Source: Microcaldota archaeon (GTDB lineage Archaea; Micrarchaeota; Micrarchaeia; Micrarchaeales; Micrarchaeaceae). From it: DNA of 11,392 nt. The stretch is taken from the NCBI GenBank assembly GCA_021850375.1, contig JAJZLZ010000037.1:1-11392 (forward strand), written 5' to 3'. Below, piece after piece: positions 1 through 6,603 of this stretch. The notes under the pieces were generated by a model that made no database searches, was not told the origin of the DNA, and saw nothing but the letters and a program-made list of their open reading frames with translations. Position numbers and translations under genes: made by a program. The number at the start of each line of letters is the position of its first letter. Within the stretch, counting starts at the first letter, position 1.

Positions 1-1203
1 GTAGCGATATTTGGAGCATCTTCAATTAAGCAATATTACCCTGTGCTACTATACCTTCTGCTCTTATCCGTGCTTATATTATTTCCTATAACCTCATTAA
101 ATGGCGGTTTTATCAATGCAAACGCAAATGCAGCATCGTATATAATGCATGCGCTTGGAGTAAATGTCGCATCGCATAGCAATGCAATAGTTGCACCCTC
201 TGGATATCTGCTTGAACTATCAAGCATCAGCATATCTTTTGGCGAATTTATCGCAATTGTTATGCTGCTTCTACCTATCACATACTTATTTGAAGGAAGA
301 ACATTTGCAAAGTTAAAATGGCTTTTAGCTTCTATTATTTTAGCACTTGTAATAAATCTGGCGCTAATATTATTGTCCATTGCAATATGGGCATACGGCC
401 TGCTTGGCGGCATTGCCGAATCTGTTCTTGCGCTATTTGGCCCATTGTCATTTTATCTTGCCATCATATTTGCGCTGATGTTATATCGCAGATTTGACTT
501 GAAGCTTTATTTTAGTTTTAAATGGATTAATGCGATAAGGGAGAACATTAAATCTGGCAAGAAATTGCCCATTATATTATCAATAGCATTGGTGATTTTA
601 TTCGGTGTAATCTCTTTTTTGATATCTCTGCCGTACTATAACCTTATGTATCTGCCATCCTACTACTTTAGTTTGCCGCTATCCAATACTAGCTCTATAC
701 AGTCGCAGGTTATCAGTACAGTAAACGCAAGCGTTTCAAGGTATTATTACATCGGATATCAGAACGGCACAATGCTGTTTCATTTGGGCAGCCCCAACCA
801 GACCGGCTATTCAGCCTATCTTTTGGGCAACATATACAAATTTATAGAGCCCGGCGGAGTTACGCTAAATTATACAATTTTAGGCGGCCCATACATCTAT
901 TTGCTTGGCAGCGGAATTAGTGTTGTAAGCGAAGAGGTAAAGTCATATAACACCACATTTTATGTAAACTACCTATCAATGCCCTATGCCAAAGGAATGC
1001 AGGGCGCAACAGTAAACATGATGTTCTTTGAACTGGCAAATGAAACCAGTGCTTCATCATTTTGCGATGTGAAAACAGACTCGCTTGGAAGTATATCTGG
1101 CTATTTAGAATCAAAAATATACGACTCATTAAATCGGGCTAAAAAAGAGCCGCTAATTTGCTTTGCATATAAAATTGCAAGCACAAAAACAAGTAAAAGT
1201 TGA
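1..1203 (+). CDS. Multi-pass membrane protein, exosortase/archaeosortase-like but without catalytic residues (5' partial)
   Basis: The frame is open from base 1, so the gene begins upstream and the GTG at 43 is probably not its start; 400 codons are visible. Numbered from the first visible codon, hydrophobic segments lie near 15-33, 82-97, 107-132, 140-162 and 189-210. They are followed by a roughly 190-residue domain, probably outside the cell, with seven N-glycosylation sequons (NTS, NAS, NGT, NQT, NYT, NTT, NET). The stretch from NANAASYIMHALGVNV through GYLLELSSIS to INLALILL recalls the exosortase/archaeosortase core, with its lGv.v...gn.i...G..lei...CSG and N..R patterns. The Cys position reads Ser (SFG, 79-81), the Arg after the conserved Asn reads Leu, and I see no matching His. 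Both visible cysteines (355, 387) are in the outer domain. This may be a non-catalytic relative or an unrelated membrane protein. The family call is a pattern-based inference. The next gene starts 6 bases after the stop. Confidence 0.45.
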   Translation, partial: VAIFGASSIKQYYPVLLYLLLLSVLILFPITSLNGGFINANANAASYIMHALGVNVASHSNAIVAPSGYLLELSSISISFGEFIAIVMLLLPITYLFEGRTFAKLKWLLASIILALVINLALILLSIAIWAYGLLGGIAESVLALFGPLSFYLAIIFALMLYRRFDLKLYFSFKWINAIRENIKSGKKLPIILSIALVILFGVISFLISLPYYNLMYLPSYYFSLPLSNTSSIQSQVISTVNASVSRYYYIGYQNGTMLFHLGSPNQTGYSAYLLGNIYKFIEPGGVTLNYTILGGPYIYLLGSGISVVSEEVKSYNTTFYVNYLSMPYAKGMQGATVNMMFFELANETSASSFCDVKTDSLGSISGYLESKIYDSLNRAKKEPLICFAYKIASTKTSKS

Positions 1204-1209
1204 GTTTGT

Positions 1210-1779
1210 ATGGGAAAGATAGAACGCATGCGAAAATTGAATAAAAACTACGCTCGCCTGCCGTTTTCAATCAAGGGCGGCAAATGGGGCTTGAGCAAAA
1301 AATTTGTCAAAGGCGAGGGCAATTTAAATGCAGATATAATGCTAATAGGCCAGGCGCCAGGCGCAAACGAGGATATTTACGGCCGGCCTTTTGTAGGTAT
1401 AAGCGGAAGGCTGCTAGATAGCCTGCTGGCATCTATTGGCATTTCACGCAGTGAGATATATATCACCAGTACTATTCAGTTCTTCCCTCCAAAGAACCGT
1501 GCACCAACAAATAAGGAGATAGAGCTATGTAGAGAATACCTCATGTCTCAAATAGAAATAATATCTCCAAAACTAATTATCCTTGTCGGCTCTATAGCCC
1601 TAAAGTCCATTACTGATATGAGCCCTATAATGGAGTATCATGGGACCTTGATGCAGTCTGATGGTATATTCTACTATCCGACTCTGCACCCCGCAGCCGC
1701 GATAAGGATAAAGCGCAATATGCCTATAATTCAACGCGATTTTGAATCACTCGGTGTTTTAAAGGACAATATTCTATGA
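1210..1779 (+). CDS. Uracil-DNA glycosylase, family 4-like, lacking most Fe-S cysteines
   Basis: This 189-aa protein would remove uracil (deaminated cytosine) from DNA as the first step of base-excision repair. Motif A is clear at residues 47-66, GQAPGANEDIYGRPFVGISG, matching the family 4 GEAPG..ED..G.PFVG.aG pattern. The second motif, HPAAAIR (160-166), sits near the C-terminus as expected, and FPPKNRAPT..EI..C (92-107) matches the loop that normally carries cluster ligands. Family 4 enzymes usually hold a 4Fe-4S cluster with four cysteines, two near the N-terminus and two flanking this loop. Here only C107 remains; the N-terminal pair and the Cys before the PP.NR motif are absent. The size is normal for the family. 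The start ATG lies 6 bases after the preceding stop, so the two genes are probably co-transcribed. Glycosylase membership is firm; activity without the cluster is unproven. Confidence 0.88.
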   Translation: MGKIERMRKLNKNYARLPFSIKGGKWGLSKKFVKGEGNLNADIMLIGQAPGANEDIYGRPFVGISGRLLDSLLASIGISRSEIYITSTIQFFPPKNRAPTNKEIELCREYLMSQIEIISPKLIILVGSIALKSITDMSPIMEYHGTLMQSDGIFYYPTLHPAAAIRIKRNMPIIQRDFESLGVLKDNIL

Positions 1780-1828
1780 AATAATTACTGTTTTTGCCAT
1801 ATATTTTTAGTACAAGATCTGCAATAAG

Positions 1829-1838
1829 ATATTTAAAT
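1829..1838 (+). promoter_or_regulatory. TATA box for the PRC-barrel gene
   Basis: The A/T-only run ATATTTAAAT, preceded by the purine-rich AATAAG, resembles an archaeal TATA element with its upstream BRE. A start about 25 bases downstream would fall near 1858. That lies after the upstream ATG at 1837 but before the GTG at 1876, so the box argues for the GTG as the translation start. The call rests on sequence pattern and spacing only. Confidence 0.5.
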
Positions 1839-1875
1839 GTTAATGAAGTTATATTACAGACCAATAGGTGTTCAT

Positions 1876-2169
1876 GTGAGAGTTTCCGAAATATACAATC
1901 TTGATGTGTACAGCGACGCCGGACAGTATCTTGGCGAAGTGCGTGATGCTATAATAGACCTTGAGCGCGGAGAGGTAAGCAGGATATTGATGGAAGAGTG
2001 GAGAAATGCCGATCGCGTAGAGGCGAAGAGGCTATTGCAGCAAAAGAGCGTAATATTCAAGAGCATAAGAAATATCGGAGATGTAGTTTTAGTGTCTGCC
2101 TCAGGCCAGAGCCAGTCAAACCAGTCAGAAGGGGGAAGCCAGGAGATATCTGAGCTTTCGAGAAGGTAG
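1876..2169 (+). CDS. PRC-barrel domain protein
   Basis: This 97-aa protein opens with VRVSEIYNLDVYSDAGQYLGEVRDAIIDLERGEVSRIL, the typical archaeal PRC-barrel beta pattern (VSE.YG..V....G..lG.V.D...d...G.v..l). It ends the domain with SIRNIGDVVLVSA at about residues 65-77, then a polar Ser/Gln/Asn-rich tail. PRC barrels are small beta-barrels found in RNA-processing and photosynthetic reaction-centre proteins; the role of the archaeal stand-alone forms is not established. I chose GTG 1876 because homologues I recall begin at this residue, AGGTG lies at 1866-1870 with a 5-base spacer, and the TATA box at 1829-1838 would start transcription after the alternative ATG at 1837. That alternative would add 13 residues (MLMKLYYRPIGVH) with no counterpart in the family. 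The gene has its own promoter and terminator, so it is probably monocistronic. Confidence 0.8.
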   Translation: MRVSEIYNLDVYSDAGQYLGEVRDAIIDLERGEVSRILMEEWRNADRVEAKRLLQQKSVIFKSIRNIGDVVLVSASGQSQSNQSEGGSQEISELSRR

Positions 2170-2203
2170 AATTAGCTAATTCTATTTTTTTATTTTAATT
2201 TTA
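2167..2203 (+). terminator. Palindrome plus T-rich terminator after the PRC-barrel gene
   Basis: A perfect 18-base palindrome, TAGAATTAGCTAATTCTA (2167-2184), begins with the stop codon itself and runs directly into a T-rich tract. Archaeal termination relies mainly on T-tracts, so the run after 2184 is probably the functional part. The same A/T-rich stretch merges into the promoter of the next gene. Confidence 0.5.
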
Positions 2204-2209
2204 AATTTA
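2200..2209 (+). promoter_or_regulatory. TATA-like element for the L40e cluster
   Basis: TTTAAATTTA is centred about 25 bases upstream of the ATG at 2229. At the usual archaeal spacing, transcription would begin at or next to that ATG, giving a leaderless mRNA. This fits the absence of a Shine-Dalgarno sequence in front of the gene. A second weaker TTTTAAA run follows at 2212-2218. Confidence 0.4.
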
Positions 2210-2228
2210 AGTTTTAAAGTTGATATTA

Positions 2229-2384
2229 ATGGGCAAGTTTCCTATAGCGGATGCGGAGTTATCGAAGATATGGATATGCAAGAAGTGCAAATCCAGAAAC
2301 AGAGCAGGCGCGGAGAAATGCAGGAGATGCGGCTCAAAATACTTAAGGCCCAAGAAGAAGGCGCTCAAAGTAAAGAAGGCGTAG
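2229..2384 (+). CDS. rpl40e: 50S ribosomal protein L40e
   Basis: This 51-aa basic protein is a structural component of the archaeal large ribosomal subunit. It begins MGKFPIADAELSKIWICKKC and carries a zinc ribbon of four cysteines: C17-x2-C20, then C31-x2-C34 within CRRCGSKYLRPKKK. The length, cysteine spacing, the CRRCGS.yLRPK motif and the lysine-rich tail all match archaeal L40e. It has no Shine-Dalgarno site and sits about 25 bases after a TATA-like box, so it is probably translated from a leaderless transcript. A 35-base gap separates it from the winged-helix gene, and the two may be co-transcribed. Confidence 0.93.
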   Translation: MGKFPIADAELSKIWICKKCKSRNRAGAEKCRRCGSKYLRPKKKALKVKKA

Positions 2385-2419
2385 AGCGCCTAATTGAGGC
2401 TTTATAAAAAGGTTATTTT

Positions 2420-2641
2420 ATGGTAGAGACTACACCAATTGAACAGGCTATAATAAAGGCCATGGAAGAGATAGGCGCAACGAAGGATTCAAGCATAAAA
2501 ACTGCAGACGATATAATGAAGCGCGCAAACAGGCCTAAAGGCCTTGTGACAAATGCGCTGGTCTCACTCACACAAAAGGGAGTAATAAAGCGCGTTGCAA
2601 GGGAGAAGGCTGCGGGATACTACATAATAAACAAGTCTTAA
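2420..2641 (+). CDS. Small winged-helix protein (possibly S25e-like)
   Basis: This 73-aa protein is almost entirely one winged-helix domain. It has an N-terminal helix (residues 5-18), a helix-turn-helix around 27-52 (TADDIMKR...GLVTNALVSLTQKGVIKRV) and a short beta wing ending in GYYIINK. There is no extra domain, metal site or membrane segment. It could be a small DNA-binding regulator. Alternatively, lying directly after L40e and ending a helix in L..KGVIKRV, it could be a diverged ribosomal protein S25e, which has the same fold; I see none of the lysine-rich N-terminal tail usual for S25e. AAGGT at about 2409-2413 is a weak ribosome-binding site. The next gene starts 11 bases after the stop. 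The fold is fairly sure; the function is not. Confidence 0.75.
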   Translation: MVETTPIEQAIIKAMEEIGATKDSSIKTADDIMKRANRPKGLVTNALVSLTQKGVIKRVAREKAAGYYIINKS

Positions 2642-2652
2642 TCGGTGGGGCA

Positions 2653-3135
2653 ATGGATGAGCCTGCGCAATATATAGACTTCATGGTAAAGTACAAAGAC
2701 TGGGTATCTATACGAAGGCAGGCCTTTGAAGAGAATGCAAAGCCCGAAGAGGCCGCATACATACTATCTGTCATACGCTCTTCAATAGAAAATCGGTATT
2801 ATAAGATATTAGGCATTGATGTTAACATGCTAGATGAGTATGTATTAAAAATACCTATATCCGGCAAAGGCTATGAATCTTTGGGCAATGCCCTATCGAA
2901 GCTTGAGCAAAAAGAGGCAAAGGATGTTGCTCAGTCTGCATGCTCTGATAAGCGCATGAAGAAAATTGCTGAGTCATATATGGTTTTGCGCCTTTCTGAG
3001 CGGGCAAATGTGAAGCCGTACATAGATTCTGATGAGCTGCTTAAGATATTCCCTGAGCTTAAGATATACAAGCCAAAAATGCCCAAGGGAATGAAAAAAG
3101 AGAAAGTATCAAAAGCAGACCCTGAAGATGAATAA
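2653..3135 (+). CDS. Conserved-looking protein of unknown function
   Basis: I do not recognise this 160-aa protein with confidence. It is soluble, with no signal or membrane segment, mainly helical and highly charged. It starts MDEPAQYIDFMVKYKDWVSI, has one cysteine (C97) and ends in a Lys/Pro-rich then acidic tail (about 138-160). The opening IDF..KYKDW.SI.R faintly recalls the archaeal DUF2666 family as I remember it, which I cannot verify here. A strong GGTGGGG at 2644-2650 stands just before the ATG and fixes the start. It follows the winged-helix gene by 11 bases and is very likely translated from the same transcript, which suggests a linked role. Confidence 0.8.
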   Translation: MDEPAQYIDFMVKYKDWVSIRRQAFEENAKPEEAAYILSVIRSSIENRYYKILGIDVNMLDEYVLKIPISGKGYESLGNALSKLEQKEAKDVAQSACSDKRMKKIAESYMVLRLSERANVKPYIDSDELLKIFPELKIYKPKMPKGMKKEKVSKADPEDE

Positions 3136-3302
3136 CTGCTGCTCTTTTTCTGTATTAACACGTAAAATGCATATATCAATTTAGTACTGCTATTTTCATT
3201 AACAAAAAACTTCAACTATCTCTAGTATAGGTTATAGCCTCATGTTGCAGAATAGCTATATAATCTTGCGCTAGCAAAATATATTGAAAATCTCAAATTT
3301 AC

Positions 3303-3310
3303 TATAATAT
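3303..3310 (+). promoter_or_regulatory. TATA box for methionyl-tRNA synthetase gene
   Basis: TATAATAT is centred about 25 bases ahead of the ATG at 3331, which would give a leaderless transcript starting at that codon. Another candidate, CTATATAAT at 3256-3264, would give a start near 3286 and a longer leader. The 195-base spacer after 3135 otherwise shows only a short T-rich run (about 3144-3151) that may terminate the preceding cluster. Confidence 0.35.
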
Positions 3311-3330
3311 GATTTGTGGCGGGCATTGAT

Positions 3331-4872
3331 ATGGATACTAAAAGCAATAAATACTATTTGACAACGGCAATACCTTATGTTAACGCTCCTCCGCACATTG
3401 GCCATGCCCTAGAGTTTGTGCAGGCCGATACCATTGCAAAATACCATGCCCTAAAGGGCCAGGAGGTATTCCTTACTACAGGCGTTGATGAGAACAGCAT
3501 AAAGTGCGTACAGGCTGCGGCAAAACAGAATATAACAACAAAGGCGTTATGCGATGCGAATTCGAATAGTTTTAGGGAGTTTGTAAAAAGTATAGGCATG
3601 CATTATGACGCGTTTGTGCGCTCCTCGCAGGATGAAGCGCATTGGAATGGCGTTGAGAAGTTATGGAATATGTGCATGGACTCAGATGACATATACAAAA
3701 AAACATACAGTGGACTATACTGTACGGGCTGTGAGGCTTTTTACACCCAAAAGGATTTGGTAAACGGGTTGTGCCCAGAGCATTTGACAAAGCCGGATGT
3801 GGTAAAAGAAGAGAACTATTTCTTCAGGCTATCTAAGTACTCTGGCAGGATACGAGAGATGATAGACAGCGGATCGCTTGTCATACTGCCAAAAGAGCGG
3901 AAGAATGAGATAATTGGCCAAATAGACGAGGGGCTAGAGGATTTTAGCATATCAAGGTCCAATGAGCGGGCTAAGGGCTGGGGCATAGCGGTGCCAAAGG
4001 ATGAATCCCAGAAGATATATGTGTGGTTTGATGCACTTAGCATATATCTAACAAGCATAGGTTTTGGATCTAATGAACAGAAGTTCAAGAGCCTATGGCC
4101 CGCAGATATGCACATTATAGGAAAAGGCATAATACGATTCCATGCCATCTATTGGCCTGCGATGCTAATGTCCGCCGGGTTAGAGATGCCAAAACATATA
4201 ATTGTGCACGGATACGTAACATCAAAGGGGCAGAAGATTAGCAAGTCGCTTGGAAATGTGGTAGACCCGATGGCAATGATTGACAAGTACGAAGTAAACG
4301 CAGTAAGGTATTATCTCTTAAGGGGCATACCGACATTTGAGGACGGCGATTTTTCGGAGAATGATTTGATTGCGGCAAATAATACGGAACTGGTCGCAAA
4401 CATAGGAAATTTCATTCATCGCACAATGACCTTTGCGTATAAAAATTACAAAGGAGAGCTCAAATCTAAAAATGCCATCGATAAAAACGATATGGAAATA
4501 ATATCACGCATAAACTTGCTAATTGATGAATTTGATGCGGATATGTCTAACTTCAAAATAGGGCGAGGGCTAAATAGGGTCCTTGAAGTATCCTCTATTG
4601 GCAATAAATACTTCCAGGACAACAAGCCATGGGAGCTGATAAATGCCGACAGAGATGGGTGTGAAAAAGTTTTATTTGTGTGTATTGGCATATGCAAGGC
4701 CTTAAGTGTTCTGCTCTACCCATATCTCCCTGATGCGGCAGAGCAGCTTGCCAAATCCTTAAATACAAACATAGAACTTTTGCAAGGCGCAAAAATCCTG
4801 CCACAAGGCGAAGTGCACATAAACGAGCCAAAGCAGCTCTTTAAGAAAATCGAGGATGCAAAGGCAATCTGA
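3331..4872 (+). CDS. metG: Methionyl-tRNA synthetase, bacterial (Thermus-like) type
   Basis: This class I synthetase charges tRNA-Met with methionine in the cytoplasm. From ATG 3331 it is 513 aa. The catalytic core starts YYLTTAIPYVNAPPHIGHAL with the HIGH motif at 22-25, and the KMSKS-type loop is KISKS (302-306). One zinc knuckle has ligands C131, C134, C148 and H151, the same C-x2-C-x13-C-x2-H spacing I recall for the Thermus thermophilus enzyme. Typical archaeal and E. coli-type enzymes carry a C4 double knuckle instead. The following ENYFFRLSKY and the anticodon helical domain (about 345-480, including NKPWEL) fit the same branch. There is no C-terminal tRNA-binding (EMAP/Arc1p-like) extension. 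An in-frame GTG at 3316 could add five residues; I prefer the ATG because the TATA box at 3303-3310 predicts a start there and the GTG lacks a Shine-Dalgarno site. The gene stands alone. Confidence 0.95.
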   Translation: MDTKSNKYYLTTAIPYVNAPPHIGHALEFVQADTIAKYHALKGQEVFLTTGVDENSIKCVQAAAKQNITTKALCDANSNSFREFVKSIGMHYDAFVRSSQDEAHWNGVEKLWNMCMDSDDIYKKTYSGLYCTGCEAFYTQKDLVNGLCPEHLTKPDVVKEENYFFRLSKYSGRIREMIDSGSLVILPKERKNEIIGQIDEGLEDFSISRSNERAKGWGIAVPKDESQKIYVWFDALSIYLTSIGFGSNEQKFKSLWPADMHIIGKGIIRFHAIYWPAMLMSAGLEMPKHIIVHGYVTSKGQKISKSLGNVVDPMAMIDKYEVNAVRYYLLRGIPTFEDGDFSENDLIAANNTELVANIGNFIHRTMTFAYKNYKGELKSKNAIDKNDMEIISRINLLIDEFDADMSNFKIGRGLNRVLEVSSIGNKYFQDNKPWELINADRDGCEKVLFVCIGICKALSVLLYPYLPDAAEQLAKSLNTNIELLQGAKILPQGEVHINEPKQLFKKIEDAKAI

Positions 4873-4907
4873 AATCTTGGATTTACACACTTGCATTTGC
4901 ACATCAT

Positions 4908-4920
4908 ATACAATTTGTAT
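4908..4920. repeat. Short inverted repeat in the metG-ALDH spacer
   Basis: ATACAATTTGTAT is a perfect 6+6 inverted repeat around one base. The loop is too small for an RNA hairpin, so if functional it would be a dimeric protein-binding site. It may equally be chance in A/T-rich DNA. Confidence 0.25.
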
Positions 4921-4986
4921 CCTATAACTTCTAAGGAACTGGGAGTTTGCAGTAAATGCCAAAAAGAAAAAGAACGTAGATAACAT

Positions 4987-4996
4987 TATTTAAAAT
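4987..4996 (+). promoter_or_regulatory. TATA-like element, upstream promoter candidate for the ALDH operon
   Basis: The run TTATTTAAAA is the most TATA-like string in the spacer. It would start transcription near 5018, leaving a leader of about 80 bases before the dehydrogenase gene. It competes with the nearer element at 5061-5068; both could be used. Confidence 0.35.
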
Positions 4997-5060
4997 TAAG
5001 ATTTGTATAGTATTAGAGAATGCGAGAATTAAAAACTTGCATAAATAATCCGTCAAAAGC

Positions 5061-5068
5061 TTTTAATA
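5061..5068 (+). promoter_or_regulatory. TATA-like element, proximal promoter candidate for the ALDH operon
   Basis: TTTTAATA lies so that transcription would begin near 5090, immediately before the GGTGG ribosome-binding site at 5091-5095. This would exclude the in-frame ATG at 5080 as a start and leave ATG 5098 or 5101. Confidence 0.35.
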
Positions 5069-5100
5069 GATAGCTTCGCATGTTATATCTGGTGGCAATG

Positions 5101-6594
5101 ATGCAGATGCGCTGGAAGATGTTTGTAGATGGAGAACATATAGAGGCATCTGGCGGCGGCTATTTCGATGTAATAAATCCTGCTACTGAGACTAAAATCG
5201 CGCAGGTTGCGCTCGGCAGCAAAAAGGATGCAAAGAGCGCGATAAGTGCTGCGCGCAAGGCATTTGATTTGGGTGAATGGACATCTAAAACCCCAATGGA
5301 GCGTTCTGTAACACTATGGAAGATGGCAGATATAGTTGAGGCGCATATTAAAGAGCTTGCAGAGCTTGAATCAAAGAACAGTGGAAAGACTATAAAATAC
5401 AGCACGAATTCGGATATGCCTTTTATAATTGACAACTTAAGGTTCTTCTCCGGAGCGGCAAGAAATCTGGAAGGCAAATCGTCCGCAAATTACTCAGGGA
5501 TAGGCACAAGCATAATATCAAGGGAGCCAATAGGCGTTATAGGCGCAATAGTGCCATGGAACTATCCTCTATACATAGCGATGTGGAAGATAGCTCCGGC
5601 ACTTGCAGCGGGTAATACCCTGGTCATAAAGCCTTCAAGCTACACTCCCCTCACGCTGCTGCGTTTTGCAGAGTTGACTAAAAAGCTTCTGCCAAAAGGA
5701 GTACTTAATGTGGTTACGGGCCCGGGAGATGTTATTGGAAGCGAGATTGCATTTAATAAGGATGTAGACATGGTGGCGCTAACTGGCGATGTATCTACGG
5801 GTAAAGAGGTGATGCGCGCGGCTTCTAATACAATAAAGAGAGTTCATTTAGAGCTTGGTGGCAAAGCGCCATTTATTGTTCTTCCAGATGCGTCGATCAA
5901 TGCTGCAACGGAAGGCGCAATAGTCAGCGCCTTTTGGAACAGCGCGCAGGACTGCACCGCCACAACGCGCGTATTTGTACACGAGAGCATGTATGATAAT
6001 TTTACCTCTATGCTAATTAAAAAGGCCAAGAAAATGAAAATAGGCAATCCTATGGATCCACATACGGATATGGGCCCATTGATATCCAAAGCGCAGCTTA
6101 AAAAGACGATGGATTATGTCAAAATAGGCATAGAAGAAGGCGCGAAATTGGAAATAGGGGGAAGAGTGCCAAAGGGTATCAAAAAAGGATATTTCTATGA
6201 GCCCACGATATTTTCAAACGCAAGCTCTGAGATGAGAATATGCAAAGAGGAGATATTTGGTCCTGTTTTGCCAATAATACCATATAATTCGCTAGATGAT
6301 GCAATATCTATGGCAAATAATGTCAAATACGGTCTTGCCGCATCTGTTTGGGGCAGCAATATTACAAAGCTTATGGACGCGGCATCTAGGCTTGATTTTG
6401 GAACAGTATGGATAAACGAGCACGGCATGCTTGTTTCAGAGATGCCGCATGGGGGATTCAAGCAGAGCGGATTTGGCAAGGATCTCTCGATGTACTCGCT
6501 TGAGGAGTATACCAGGGTTAAGCACATATACATAGATAGAAGCGGGCTTGATAGAAAACCGTGGTACTATGTTGTATATGGCGATAAGAAATAG
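5101..6594 (+). CDS. NAD(P)-dependent aldehyde dehydrogenase, gamma-aminobutyraldehyde dehydrogenase-like
   Basis: The protein is 497 aa from ATG 5101 and oxidises an aldehyde to the acid with NAD(P), probably in the cytoplasm. ALDH landmarks in order are VPWNYPL with N154, VIKPSS with K177, LELGGKAP with general base E251, the nucleophile C285 in AQDCTATTRVFV, and KEEIFGP near 382-388. The AQDCTA active-site context, WINEHGMLVSEMPHGG near 437-452, GFGKDLSMYSLEEYTRVKH and the KPWYY.VYGD tail closely resemble 4-aminobutanal dehydrogenases (PatD/YdcW) and related succinate-semialdehyde enzymes. The TGS motif of the cofactor site reads TGD (D230). GGTGG at 5091-5095 favours ATG 5101; ATG 5098 is next best, and ATG 5080 would add seven residues. 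It is the first gene of a three-gene operon, with AGGTG overlapping its stop serving the next gene. The ALDH call is certain; the substrate is inferred. Confidence 0.92.
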   Translation: MQMRWKMFVDGEHIEASGGGYFDVINPATETKIAQVALGSKKDAKSAISAARKAFDLGEWTSKTPMERSVTLWKMADIVEAHIKELAELESKNSGKTIKYSTNSDMPFIIDNLRFFSGAARNLEGKSSANYSGIGTSIISREPIGVIGAIVPWNYPLYIAMWKIAPALAAGNTLVIKPSSYTPLTLLRFAELTKKLLPKGVLNVVTGPGDVIGSEIAFNKDVDMVALTGDVSTGKEVMRAASNTIKRVHLELGGKAPFIVLPDASINAATEGAIVSAFWNSAQDCTATTRVFVHESMYDNFTSMLIKKAKKMKIGNPMDPHTDMGPLISKAQLKKTMDYVKIGIEEGAKLEIGGRVPKGIKKGYFYEPTIFSNASSEMRICKEEIFGPVLPIIPYNSLDDAISMANNVKYGLAASVWGSNITKLMDAASRLDFGTVWINEHGMLVSEMPHGGFKQSGFGKDLSMYSLEEYTRVKHIYIDRSGLDRKPWYYVVYGDKK

Positions 6595-6603
6595 GTGCAA
6601 TAA

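Noticed and set aside
36..413. Reverse-strand frame of 125 codons
   Set aside because: It lies wholly over the membrane-protein gene, whose + frame is open from base 1 with coherent hydrophobic segments. The reverse translation has no recognisable domain.
3136..3330. Search for tRNA or other RNA gene in the longest spacers (also 4873-5100)
   Set aside because: I found no cloverleaf, T-loop GTTCGA-type motif or GC-rich structured segment; only A/T-rich promoter and terminator-like runs are present.
4956..4979. Seven-codon ATG frame (MPKRKRT) in the metG-ALDH spacer
   Set aside because: It is too short and lacks a ribosome-binding site; basic composition alone is no evidence.
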